From NCBI RefSeq assembly GCF_049446075.1, contig NZ_JBMSEB010000003.1:62001-126000 (forward strand): DNA of 64,000 bases. Direction: 5' to 3'. The notes under the pieces are model-generated. The model made no database searches. It saw only the letters and a program-made list of their open reading frames with translations, and had not been told where the DNA came from. The stretch is from Humibacter sp049446075 (GTDB lineage Bacteria; Actinomycetota; Actinomycetes; Actinomycetales; Microbacteriaceae). The translations under genes and the position numbers were made by a program. This document shows, piece after piece, positions 1 to 7,724 of this stretch (positions are counted from its first letter, which is position 1; each line of letters begins with the position of its first letter).

Positions 1-1084
1 AGACGAGCGGGATGCCTCGCGCATCGCACAGCTCGATGAAGTGCGCGCCCTTGACCGCCGATTCGCTGAACAGCACGCCGTTGTTGGCCACGATGCCCAC
101 CGGATGCCCGTGCAGTCGGGCGAATCCGGTGACGAGCGTGGGCCCGTACTCGGGCTTGAATTCAGCGAAGGTGCCCGCGTCCACGAGCCTGTCGATGACC
201 TCGTGCACGTCGTACGCGGCCTGCAGATCTACGGGAACGACGTCGAGAAGGGATGCCGGATCCTTCGCGGGCGCGCGGCTGGCGACCACCTCCCATGCCG
301 GCTCGAGCGGCCGGGGCAGGGTCGCGACGATGTCTCGCACCGTGCGGAGGGCATCCTCGTCGTCGTCGGCGAGGTGATCCGTGACGCCGGAGATCGTGGA
401 GTGCACCTCCCCGCCACCGAGCTCCTCCGCCGTGACCTCCTCGCCGATGGCGGCCTTCACGAGCGGCGGTCCACCGAGGAAGATCGTGCCCTGACCGCGC
501 ACGATGACGTTCTCGTCGCTCATGGCCGGAACGTAGGCGCCGCCGGCCGTGCAGGAGCCGAGCACCGCGGCGATCTGGGGAACGCCCGCGGCGGACATGC
601 GTGCCTGGTTGAAGAAGATGCGACCGAAATGGTCCCGGTCAGGGAAGACCTCGTCCTGCATGGGCAGGTATGCGCCGCCCGAGTCGACGAGGTAGATGCA
701 CGGCAGCCGGTTCTCCAGCGCGATCTCCTGCGCACGCAGGTGCTTCTTCACCGTCATGGGAAAGTAGGTGCCGCCTTTGACCGTGGCGTCGTTGCAGACG
801 ATCATCGCGTGCCGCCCGTTCACGAGTCCGATGCCGGCGATGACGCCCGCTGCCGGGCACTCGTCGTCGTACAGGCCTGTGGCGGCGAGCGGAGCAACCT
901 CGAGGAAAGGGCTGCCGGGATCGAGCAGCCGCTCGACGCGTTCGCGCGGCAGGAGCTTTCCGCGAGCTGTGTGCCTGGAGCGTGCGACTTCACTACCGCC
1001 CTGTGCGGCCACGGCGAGTCGCTCCCGGAGGTCGGCGACGAGGTCGCGCTGAGTGGGCGCCGATGTCGCGGTCGCGATTGACAT
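1..1084 (-). CDS. accD1: Methylcrotonyl-CoA carboxylase, carboxyltransferase beta subunit (3' end off the window)
   Basis: The biotin-dependent carboxyltransferase subunit transfers CO2 to 3-methylcrotonyl-CoA in leucine breakdown. About 361 N-terminal residues are visible of an expected 520-540; the C-terminus lies beyond base 1. Residues 135-140 read SGGAYL and residues 176-191 carry the GSCTAGGAYVPAMSDE block, both typical of the methylcrotonyl rather than propionyl branch; FLGGPPLVKA and an EELGGGEVH stretch follow. The ATG at 1084 has AAGGAGG about 8 bases upstream. It faces a TetR gene across two inverted repeats and lies near the branched-chain dehydrogenase genes, which fits leucine degradation. 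Substrate assignment is from motifs, not proof. Confidence 0.9.
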   Translation of the reverse strand, partial: MSIATATSAPTQRDLVADLRERLAVAAQGGSEVARSRHTARGKLLPRERVERLLDPGSPFLEVAPLAATGLYDDECPAAGVIAGIGLVNGRHAMIVCNDATVKGGTYFPMTVKKHLRAQEIALENRLPCIYLVDSGGAYLPMQDEVFPDRDHFGRIFFNQARMSAAGVPQIAAVLGSCTAGGAYVPAMSDENVIVRGQGTIFLGGPPLVKAAIGEEVTAEELGGGEVHSTISGVTDHLADDDEDALRTVRDIVATLPRPLEPAWEVVASRAPAKDPASLLDVVPVDLQAAYDVHEVIDRLVDAGTFAEFKPEYGPTLVTGFARLHGHPVGIVANNGVLFSESAVKGAHFIELCDARGIPLV

Positions 1085-1105
1085 TGCCCTGCCGCCTCCT
1101 TGCGG

Positions 1106-1129
1106 TTCGGTTAGTCGTCTCTAACCGAA
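1106..1129. promoter_or_regulatory. TetR operator 1
   Basis: Perfect inverted repeat TTCGGTTAG, six-base spacer, CTAACCGAA. The core is GGTTA-N8-TAACC. It lies between the divergent carboxylase and TetR genes, next to the carboxylase ribosome binding site. Confidence 0.75.
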
Positions 1130-1133
1130 TTCA

Positions 1134-1151
1134 GGTTAGCGATCATTAACC
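1134..1151. promoter_or_regulatory. TetR operator 2
   Basis: Second GGTTA-N8-TAACC inverted repeat, its centre 25 bp from that of operator 1 and 20 bases ahead of the TetR start. Same half-sites and spacing as operator 1, so one regulator probably binds both. Confidence 0.7.
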
Positions 1152-1171
1152 GAAGTGTCTAGAGTCGAAGC

Positions 1172-1804
1172 ATGACGAGCGGGACGAGCACGCGGCAGGT
1201 GAGCGCGCCGATCGAGCCTGCAACGCAGAGGAGCAGGGCGAAGGCGGACCGCAGGGAGGCTCTGCTCACTGCCGCGGCGCGCCTGTTCGCGGAGCGCGGT
1301 TTCGCCGGCGTCTCGATGGAAGATCTCGGCGCTGCGGCCGGAGTCAGCGGTCCCGCCGTGTACCGGCACTTCAGCAACAAGCAGGCGGTGCTTGCCGCAC
1401 TGCTCATCGGTGTGAGCGAAGGGCTGCTCTCGGGAGGCCGGGCCTGCGTCGAGGATGCCGCGGACGCGCACGAGGCTCTCGTCGCGTTGGTCGCGTTCCA
1501 CGTGGACTTCGCACTGTCCGAACCGGACGTCATCCGCGCGCAGGACCGCGACCTCGACAGCCTCTCGACCGCGGACGCCACCCGGGTGCGCACCCTGCAG
1601 CGCACCTACGTGGAGCTCTGGGTGGATGTGCTCGAGCAGTTGCACGACGAGGACCGCCGGTCGCTGAGGGTGCGGGCGCACGCCGTGTTCGGCCTGATCA
1701 ACTCAACACCGCACTCGAGCCGCACGCACACCTCGAGCAGACCGCCCCTTGCCGCAGTTGGAGCCCTCTTGCGCGAGATGGCGCTCGCGTGCCTGCTGCC
1801 GTGA
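1172..1804 (+). CDS. TetR/AcrR family transcriptional regulator, likely of the leucine/BCAA degradation genes
   Basis: A 210-residue one-component repressor. The N-terminal helix-turn-helix occupies about residues 25-70 (REALLTAAARLFAERGFAGV, then GVSGPAVYRHFSNKQAVL); the C-terminal part should be the ligand-binding and dimer domain, which I cannot assign to a ligand. It is divergent from the carboxylase gene and converges on bkdC. The two inverted repeats in the shared promoter suggest autoregulation together with control of the carboxylase operon. Mycobacteria have a similar TetR-accD1-accA1-bkdABC neighbourhood, so an acyl-CoA intermediate is a plausible inducer (inference). Confidence 0.85.
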   Translation: MTSGTSTRQVSAPIEPATQRSRAKADRREALLTAAARLFAERGFAGVSMEDLGAAAGVSGPAVYRHFSNKQAVLAALLIGVSEGLLSGGRACVEDAADAHEALVALVAFHVDFALSEPDVIRAQDRDLDSLSTADATRVRTLQRTYVELWVDVLEQLHDEDRRSLRVRAHAVFGLINSTPHSSRTHTSSRPPLAAVGALLREMALACLLP

Positions 1805-1850
1805 GGGGTGTGACGCTGGTTGCGTAGCGGTGATGGCCGCGCTGCGGCGG

Positions 1851-1886
1851 GGGTTTCGATACGCGCGCTTCGCGTGCTACTCAACC
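1851..1886. repeat. Dispersed intergenic repeat, copy A
   Basis: The stretch begins GGGTTTCGATACGCG and ends CTCAACC, in the gap between convergent tetR and bkdC. A second copy lies at 24253-24290, also between convergent genes. I recall similar elements from Microbacteriaceae genomes. Confidence 0.6.
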
Positions 1887-1904
1887 CGCGGAGGCGGTGA
1901 GCGC

Positions 1905-1963
1905 CCCTGGACGAGCGCAGCTGCTGTGGGATGTGCGCTCCGACATGCTCCGCCCGTCCAGGG
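1905..1963. terminator. Possible stem-loop between convergent genes
   Basis: CCCTGGACG (1905-1913) pairs perfectly with CGTCCAGGG (1955-1963) across a 41-base loop. A smaller hairpin GGTCGT/ACGACC follows at 1962-1980. There is no T-run, so termination is only a suggestion. Confidence 0.3.
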
Positions 1964-2006
1964 TCGTTGGTGGCACGACCAAGGGTCGTGATGCGTCCCG
2001 CCTCGT

Positions 2007-3398
2007 TCAGGCGAGGGCGAGCGAGGAGGCCGGATCGGAAAGGATCCGCCCGAGGTCACGCAGCAGCCGCGACCCCTGCTCGCCGTCGATCACCCGGTGG
2101 TCGAACGTCAAGCTCAGCGTCATGACGTGCCGCAGGCGCACGCGGCCCTTGTGCTCCCAGGGACGCCGGCCGACCGCACCCAATGCGAGGATCGCGGTCT
2201 CGCCTGGATTCAGAAGCGGAGTTCCCGCATCCACTCCGAAGACCCCGACGTTCGTGATGGTGATGGTGCCGCCCGTGAACTCGGCCGGGGTGGTGCGCCC
2301 CGTGCGGGCACGCTCGACGAGAGCAGTCACGGCGTCCGCGAGCTCGGGCATCCGCATGCCGTCTGCACTCCGGATGTTCGGCACGACAAGTCCGCGATCG
2401 GTCGCCACAGCGATTCCGAGGTTCACGCCATGCGGCGCAACGATCTCGCCCGTCGCGTCGTCCCAGTGAGAGTTCGCCTCGGGTGTCGCGGACAACGCCA
2501 GGCAGAGCGCCTTCGCTGCCAGCGTGAGCACCGTCACCCGCCTGCCGCGCAGCTCCGGCGAAGACCCGAGCCGATCTATGAGGTGCATGCTCCTCGTGAC
2601 GTCGACGCTGAGGAACTCGGTCACCTGCGGCACGGCGGCGCTGCGCACCATCGCCTCCGCCGTGCGGCGGCGGATGCCCGTAGCAGGCGACCGCGTCTCG
2701 CCCGCTTCATGCCCGCTCGCGTCGCCGACGCCCTCAGGGCGCTGCCAGGCGATCGGCTCGGGCAGCCTGCCGGAGCGCGGCTTGCGCTGAGGGCGCCGCG
2801 CGGACTGCGCACGAGGACCTCGTCCGACGAGCACCTGGTGGCGCTCCTCAGGCTCGTCGGGCTCAACGCCGGGGCCGGTGTTCGGGGAACCGGCCGGGGA
2901 GGCGGGTTCGGCGTCGCTCACAGGGTCTCGGTCGTCGTCTGACGTCGGCCGGCGATCCGGCCCGGCACCCGCCGCAGCCCCGCCCACGACGCGTGGTCGC
3001 CCGCCGTCGTGCGCAACCACCGGTCGCGACTCCGAGGCTCGTGCGGCCGCGGCGCCTACGGACTGCGGCATGCGCGGGCTTTCGGCAGTGGCATCCGCTT
3101 GTAAGAGCGATGCGTCGTCGGGCGTCTCGTTCCGGCCCCCGTCACCGTCGTCTTCACCCTCGACCTCCACCGACATCAGCGGTGCGCCGACCTCGAGCGT
3201 CTCGCCCGGCTCGGCGTGCAACTCGCGGACGATGCCTGCGAACGGTGAAGGCACCTCCACGAGTGCTTTCGCGGTCTCGACTTCGGCGATGATCTGGTTC
3301 AGCTCCACCATGTCGCCCACGGCGACCCGCCAGGCCACGACCTCCGACTCGGTGAGACCCTCGCCCAGATCGGGCAGTGCGAACTCCTTGACGCTCAT
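2007..3398 (-). CDS. bkdC: Branched-chain 2-oxoacid dehydrogenase E2, dihydrolipoamide acyltransferase
   Basis: E2 core of the branched-chain 2-oxoacid dehydrogenase complex; it moves the acyl group from E1 to CoA. Residues 1-78 form one lipoyl domain, with the lipoylated lysine at about residue 44 in ETAKA. A long acidic, Pro/Ala-rich linker follows. The catalytic domain starts near residue 230 (RRRTAEAMVRSAAVPQVTEF) and carries DHRVIDG near residue 433, with the catalytic His and Asp. The peripheral-subunit-binding domain normally found before the catalytic domain is not recognisable; the linker reads arginine-rich there. It follows E1-beta by overlap (start 3398, E1-beta stop 3395) in one operon. 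Length 463 is normal for the family. Confidence 0.92.
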   Translation of the reverse strand: MSVKEFALPDLGEGLTESEVVAWRVAVGDMVELNQIIAEVETAKALVEVPSPFAGIVRELHAEPGETLEVGAPLMSVEVEGEDDGDGGRNETPDDASLLQADATAESPRMPQSVGAAAARASESRPVVAHDGGRPRVVGGAAAGAGPDRRPTSDDDRDPVSDAEPASPAGSPNTGPGVEPDEPEERHQVLVGRGPRAQSARRPQRKPRSGRLPEPIAWQRPEGVGDASGHEAGETRSPATGIRRRTAEAMVRSAAVPQVTEFLSVDVTRSMHLIDRLGSSPELRGRRVTVLTLAAKALCLALSATPEANSHWDDATGEIVAPHGVNLGIAVATDRGLVVPNIRSADGMRMPELADAVTALVERARTGRTTPAEFTGGTITITNVGVFGVDAGTPLLNPGETAILALGAVGRRPWEHKGRVRLRHVMTLSLTFDHRVIDGEQGSRLLRDLGRILSDPASSLALA

Positions 3399-4378
3399 AC
3401 CCGCACCCCCATCACCCGATCGACCGCGTCGAGCATGCGGTCGAGATCCGGCAGGTAATGCTCCTCGAGCTCCGATGGCGGGTACGGGATGTCATGCCCC
3501 GTCACGCGCAGCGGCGGTGCCTGCAGCGCGTCGAAGCAGCGCTCGGTGACCATCGCCGCGATCTCCGCTCCCAGTCCGCCGAAGCGTTGCGCCTCGTGCG
3601 CGATCACGAGCCTTCCGGTCTTGCACACGGATGCCACGATCGCATCCTCGTCGAGCGGTGCGAGCGAGCGCAGGTCGATGACTTCGACGGCGACTCCCTC
3701 GTCCTCTGCCGCCAGGGCGGCATCCTTCGCCGTCTGCACGAGCGGGCCATACGTCACCAGGGTCACGTCGGCACCCGATGCCACCACACGCGCACGGTCG
3801 AGCGAGGGAGCGTCCGCCACGTCAGGCAGCACGTCGCCTTTCGACCAGTAGCGGCGCTTCGGTTCGAAGAACACCACGGGGTCGTCGCACTCGATGGCCT
3901 GCCGAACCATCGTGTAGGCATCTTGGGGGTTGGAACAGGCGACCACGCGAAGCCCAGGCGTGTGCGCGAAGTACGCTTCAGGCGATTCCGAGTGGTGTTC
4001 GACCGACCCGATGCCGCCGCCGAACGGCACGCGGATCGTGATGGGCATGGTCACCGCGCCCTGAGTGCGGTAGCGCATCTTGGCCACCTGGGCGACCACC
4101 TGGTCGAACCCTGGGTACACGAAGCCGTCGAACTGCAGCTCGCACACCGGACGGTAGCCGCGGATCGCCAGTCCGACTGCTGTGCCGATGATGCCGGCTT
4201 CGGCGAGTGGGGTGTCGATCACCCGATCCTCGCCGAACCTCTCCTGCAGGCCGTCGGTCACCCGGAAGACGCCGCCGAGTTTTCCGATGTCCTCGCCGAG
4301 CAGCAGCACGCGGTCGTCGGCGGCGAGTGCGTCGGCGAGCCCGGTCGTGATCGCCTTCGCCAGCGTGAGCTCGGTCAT
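3395..4378 (-). CDS. bkdB: Branched-chain 2-oxoacid dehydrogenase E1 component, beta subunit
   Basis: Beta half of the thiamine-diphosphate-dependent E1 heterotetramer; decarboxylates branched-chain 2-oxoacids with E1-alpha. 327 residues, usual for the family. Recognisable blocks are the N-terminal LLGEDIGKLGGVFRVTDGL, DTPLAEAGIIG and the GHDIPYPPSELEEHYLPD tail. A longer reading frame extends upstream to 4672, but the ATG at 4378 overlaps the E1-alpha stop in an ATGA arrangement, so I take that start as translationally coupled. Confidence 0.93.
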   Translation of the reverse strand: MTELTLAKAITTGLADALAADDRVLLLGEDIGKLGGVFRVTDGLQERFGEDRVIDTPLAEAGIIGTAVGLAIRGYRPVCELQFDGFVYPGFDQVVAQVAKMRYRTQGAVTMPITIRVPFGGGIGSVEHHSESPEAYFAHTPGLRVVACSNPQDAYTMVRQAIECDDPVVFFEPKRRYWSKGDVLPDVADAPSLDRARVVASGADVTLVTYGPLVQTAKDAALAAEDEGVAVEVIDLRSLAPLDEDAIVASVCKTGRLVIAHEAQRFGGLGAEIAAMVTERCFDALQAPPLRVTGHDIPYPPSELEEHYLPDLDRMLDAVDRVMGVRV

Positions 4379-5529
4379 CGCCCGGCCTCCCCTCGCTCCT
4401 CCGCCACGTTCGCAACGACGTCCGCGTCTTGGAAGGAGGCCAGGTAGGCGGCGTAGGCGTCGCGCTGCCTGCTCAGGGCGTCGGGCCTTTCCGCGTAGAC
4501 GTCGTCGAAGATGGTGAGCGGGTCTCGGGGGCGGAGGGACAGGCATCCGTCGCGCAGCTGCTTTGCGACGGCGTCCGACGCTGCCTGCACGGATGCCTCG
4601 CGCTCCGAAGTGAGCGCGCCCGCGTCGACCAGAAGCAGACGCGTGCGCTCGATCGGGTCCAGCTCGCGCCACGTGTCCAGCTCGCCGGGCTCGCGGTATC
4701 GGGTCGGATCGTCTGAGGTGGTGTGCGGGCCGAGCCGGTACGTCACGGCCTCGATGAACATCGGCCCCTCGCCCGTTCGCGCGTGATCGACTGCCATCCT
4801 CGTCGCGGCGAGCACGGCGAGCACATCATTGCCGTCGACGCGGATGCTCGGGATGCCGAACCCGGGCGCGCGGTCCGCGATCGGCTTCTGCGCCTGCAGC
4901 CCGACGGGTTCCGAGATGGCGTACTGGTTGTTCTGGCAGAAGAAAACGACGGGAGCGCCGTACGCGGCGGCGAACACCAGGGCCTCGTTGGTGTCGCCCT
5001 CGCTCGTCGCGCCGTCGCCGAAGTAGGCGATCGCGACGGAGTCGGCTCCGTCGTGCGTGATTCCCATGGCGTAGCCGACGGCGTGCAGCGTCTGAGCTCC
5101 GATGATGACGGTCGGTGTCGCCATGCCCACGTCGTACGGGTTCCAGCCGGAGAACTGCGAGCCCCGCCACACGCGCACCATGTCGGTCATAGAGACGCCC
5201 CGCACGTAGGCGACGGCGTTCTCGCGGTAGCTGGAGAAGACGAAATCGTCGGAGCGCAGCGCACGCGCAGAACCGATCTGCGCTGCCTCCTGCCCGATGA
5301 GTGGCGGCCAGAGCACCAGCTGGCCCTGACGCTGCAGGGCCGTGGCCTCCGTATCGATGCGGCGGGCGATCACCATGTCCTCGTACAGTCCGAGGAGCTG
5401 TTCCTCGAAGACGTCGGCGACCCAGGGGTCGAGGTCAGGATCCTGCAGCCTCTGACCGTCGGGGGCGATCAGCCGGGCGAGCCTGCCCTGACGGGTGGAC
5501 GTGTCTGTACCAGGTCGAATGGTGAGCAT
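4375..5529 (-). CDS. bkdA: Branched-chain 2-oxoacid dehydrogenase E1 component, alpha subunit
   Basis: Alpha subunit of E1, which binds thiamine diphosphate through the GDGATSEGDTNEA block at about residues 171-183, closed by the Asn pair near residue 200. 384 residues from the ATG at 5529; GAAGG lies 11 bases upstream. Earlier in-frame starts at 5547 and 5613 lack a ribosome binding site. First gene of the bkdA-bkdB-bkdC operon, each joined by overlap. The YRENAVAYVRGV and PHTTSDDPTRYR stretches favour branched-chain rather than pyruvate dehydrogenase. No E3 gene is in the window; a genome-wide lipoamide dehydrogenase is presumably shared. Confidence 0.93.
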   Translation of the reverse strand: MLTIRPGTDTSTRQGRLARLIAPDGQRLQDPDLDPWVADVFEEQLLGLYEDMVIARRIDTEATALQRQGQLVLWPPLIGQEAAQIGSARALRSDDFVFSSYRENAVAYVRGVSMTDMVRVWRGSQFSGWNPYDVGMATPTVIIGAQTLHAVGYAMGITHDGADSVAIAYFGDGATSEGDTNEALVFAAAYGAPVVFFCQNNQYAISEPVGLQAQKPIADRAPGFGIPSIRVDGNDVLAVLAATRMAVDHARTGEGPMFIEAVTYRLGPHTTSDDPTRYREPGELDTWRELDPIERTRLLLVDAGALTSEREASVQAASDAVAKQLRDGCLSLRPRDPLTIFDDVYAERPDALSRQRDAYAAYLASFQDADVVANVAEERGEAGR

Positions 5530-5697
5530 CGTGTACGCAGCCTTCATCGATCGTGACCGGCGGATGCTTGTGGCTGGCCGGTCCGCTCGGCACCGTTGCC
5601 GAACGTCGATCACAGACTACGACGAGGGACGCCTAATGGGCCAGGGGCCGCACCGGCCGCACGCTCTGCCTTCGTGGATGCCGCCCCCCCTGGCCGT

Positions 5698-6282
5698 TCA
5701 GGAAGACGGCGGAGAGCCCGCCTGACCGAGTGAACGGGCGATCGCGACGGCGCCGAACTCGAAGGCATCCGACGGGCTTCCTCCCAATTGGAACGCGCCG
5801 GCGAACTCCATGGTGAGGTACCCGTACGCCCACGCCGTGACGGTGCGGGCGGCATCCAATGCGCGGTCGGGACCTGCGAGCCGCTCGGCTGCGGTCAACA
5901 CCGCTGAGCTGGCTCGGGCCAATGCCTCTTGCGATGGTCGCGCGGCCTCGGGGACCTGCGCGAAAAGCACGCCGAAGAGACGTGGATGCTCACCCGCGAA
6001 GCCACGCAACGCCCTGGCCAGGGCGACGAGCCCCTGCACCGGGTCGGGGCCGGCGGCGCTCAGGGCATCATCGAGCACTGCCGCCACCTGGTTCGCGACC
6101 TGTTCGACCACGAGCCCCAGCAGGTGCTCTCGGCTCTGCACGCGCTTGTACAGCGACGGCGGCTGCACGCCCACCCCTGACGCGACAGCCTTCATGGTGA
6201 GGGCGTCAGGGCCGCCCTCCTCCACGAGCCGCAGCGCGGCGGCAAGGATCTCGGCGTTCGTCGTGCGCGTGGGTGCCGGCAT
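5698..6282 (-). CDS. TetR/AcrR family transcriptional regulator
   Basis: 194 residues. The helix-turn-helix is at about residues 8-52 (TNAEILAAALRLVEEGGPDALTM in outline, then VGVQPPSLYKRVQSREHLL). The C-terminal domain resembles the WHG-type effector domain that often follows in actinobacterial TetR proteins. It is divergent from a metallo-beta-lactamase-fold hydrolase, and two overlapping perfect palindromes sit in between, so it probably represses both genes. Ligand unknown. Confidence 0.85.
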   Translation of the reverse strand: MPAPTRTTNAEILAAALRLVEEGGPDALTMKAVASGVGVQPPSLYKRVQSREHLLGLVVEQVANQVAAVLDDALSAAGPDPVQGLVALARALRGFAGEHPRLFGVLFAQVPEAARPSQEALARASSAVLTAAERLAGPDRALDAARTVTAWAYGYLTMEFAGAFQLGGSPSDAFEFGAVAIARSLGQAGSPPSS

Positions 6283-6325
6283 GCGTGTCCCTCTGTTCCT
6301 GGTTCCCTTTTCGTCTCATTCGCTA

Positions 6326-6355
6326 TTGACATTAGCCTTCATGGCTAACTATCGT
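6326..6355 (+). promoter_or_regulatory. Promoter of the MBL-fold hydrolase gene
   Basis: TTGACA at 6326-6331, 18-base spacer, TATCGT at 6350-6355. The TetR palindromes overlap the spacer and the -10, as expected for repression. Confidence 0.5.
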
Positions 6356-6361
6356 AGCCAT
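6332..6361. promoter_or_regulatory. Two overlapping TetR operators
   Basis: TTAGCC-N5-GGCTAA (6332-6348) and ATGGCTA-N7-TAGCCAT (6341-6361) are both perfect inverted repeats and share the GGCTA arm. They cover the space between the putative -35 and -10 of the divergent hydrolase gene. Confidence 0.7.
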
Positions 6362-6392
6362 CATCACCCTACCCCCTCGAAAGGAACCCGCC

Positions 6393-7106
6393 ATGCAACT
6401 CGCACCCGGTCTGCACCGCGTCGGAAACGACCTCGTCGCCGCCTACCTCGTGGAGGGCGAAGGCGGACTGACGCTCATCGACGCCGGCATCGGTGGTCAG
6501 TACTCCGATCTCAAGCGTGAACTGACGGCCATGGGTCGAACGCTCGCCGACATCCGGGGAGTGATCCTGACCCACGGCGATTCCGATCACATCGGCTACG
6601 CTGAGCGGCTGCGAAGCGAGCTGGGCATCCCCGTGTACGTCGGCGAAGCGGACGCCGCCCGCGCCCGCGGCAAGGAGTCGACGCATCCGGCCTGGGGCAA
6701 GACGCGGTTCGGCGCCACGGCGGGCTTCCTCTGGTACACGCTGCGAAAGGGCGGAATGCGCACCAAATACCTGACCGAGGTGGTTCCCGTGCACGAAGGC
6801 GAGGTGCTCGACCTGCCGGGGAGCCCGCGCATCGTGTCGCTTCCTGGGCACTCGGCCGGCAGCATCGCCATCGTCGTGCCGTCGCTGGACGCAGTGTTCG
6901 TCGGCGACGCGCTCACGACACGCCATGTGCTGACCGGGCAGCGCGGACCTCAGCCTGCACCGTTCACCGACGATCCGGATGCCGCTCGCACGTCGCACGC
7001 GAAACTCGCCACGATCGAGGCGACGTGGGTGCTGCCCGGCCACGGCACGCCATGGAACCGCGGTACCCGGGAGCTCGCAGCCGAGCTCGCCAAGGCCGAC
7101 GCGTAG
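6393..7106 (+). CDS. Metallo-beta-lactamase-fold hydrolase
   Basis: 237-residue metal-dependent hydrolase of unknown substrate. Metal ligands are visible: THGDSDH at residues 60-66, GHSAGS near 153, GDAL near 171 and GHG near 219, the full set for a binuclear site. AAAGGA lies about 9 bases before the ATG. Divergent from a TetR gene with operators in the promoter, so induced by that regulator's ligand. It may detoxify a compound sensed by the repressor; glyoxalase-II-like or quorum-lactonase-like roles are possible but nothing selects between them. Confidence 0.85.
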   Translation: MQLAPGLHRVGNDLVAAYLVEGEGGLTLIDAGIGGQYSDLKRELTAMGRTLADIRGVILTHGDSDHIGYAERLRSELGIPVYVGEADAARARGKESTHPAWGKTRFGATAGFLWYTLRKGGMRTKYLTEVVPVHEGEVLDLPGSPRIVSLPGHSAGSIAIVVPSLDAVFVGDALTTRHVLTGQRGPQPAPFTDDPDAARTSHAKLATIEATWVLPGHGTPWNRGTRELAAELAKADA

Positions 7107-7173
7107 TCGGGGCATCCGGCCGTCCTCCCGACGCGTTCACGAAGTGCGCCGGACGACCTGAGTGCCACAACGA

Positions 7174-7208
7174 AAACCGCCCGCCACCGTGAAGGTGACG
7201 GGCGGTTT
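7174..7208. terminator. Bidirectional terminator between MBL hydrolase and rpsO
   Basis: A 15-bp imperfect stem: AAACCGCCCG arm at 7174 pairs with CGGGCGGTTT ending at 7208, loop near GTGA, with A/T ends on both sides. It lies between convergent genes and can serve both. Confidence 0.75.
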
Positions 7209-7267
7209 CGCAAGAGTTCGCGTTGTCGAACGAAGAGCTGCCGATCGACGCGGTACTCGACTGGACC

Positions 7268-7537
7268 TTATCGGCGCAGTCCGAGACGCTCGATGAGCGA
7301 GCGGTACCGGCTGATGTCGATCTCCTGCAGGTAACCCAGCAGGCGGCGGCGCTGACCCACGAGCAGCAGCAGACCACGACGTGAGTGGTGGTCGTGCTTG
7401 TGCTCCTTGAGGTGCTCGGTGAGGTCCTTGATCCGCTTGGTCAGGATCGCGACCTGAACCTCTGGGGATCCGGTGTCACCGGGGTGGGTTGCGTACTCTT
7501 CGATGATCGCCTTCTTGACATCTGCATCGAGTGCCAT
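7268..7537 (-). CDS. rpsO: 30S ribosomal protein S15
   Basis: 89 residues, the standard length. It binds the central domain of 16S rRNA in the small subunit. Diagnostic stretches are TGSPEVQVAILTKRI, the LKEHKHDHHSRRGLLLLVGQ segment that contacts rRNA, and RRRLLGYL. An AAAGGGG-type ribosome binding site precedes the ATG. A -10-like TAGACT lies at 7633-7628, giving a leader of roughly 90 bases that could host S15 autoregulation, though I cannot see a defined fold. Confidence 0.97.
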   Translation of the reverse strand: MALDADVKKAIIEEYATHPGDTGSPEVQVAILTKRIKDLTEHLKEHKHDHHSRRGLLLLVGQRRRLLGYLQEIDISRYRSLIERLGLRR

Positions 7538-7627
7538 AGATTCGATCCCCTTTCTCTCGTTGCGCGGTGCCGCAGGCCGGATGCCTGGGCGCTCTTTCTC
7601 CGCGGCCGTTCTGACGGCAACCGCACA

Positions 7628-7633
7628 AGTCTA
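7628..7633 (-). promoter_or_regulatory. Putative rpsO -10 element
   Basis: TAGACT read on the minus strand, about 90 bases upstream of rpsO. No convincing -35 is visible. Confidence 0.35.
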
Positions 7634-7724
7634 GCAGCGCGACGCAGGTGTGGGCGACGCGACGGAGACCGGCGTGAGCGGCCCGTCTACTCCGAGGAAA
7701 ACGTCCAGGGGGCGGGGGTGAGTA

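Noticed and set aside
41..1081. A 346-residue plus-strand open frame
   Set aside because: It is antisense to a clearly coding carboxylase gene and has arginine- and histidine-rich composition typical of a shadow frame in GC-rich DNA.
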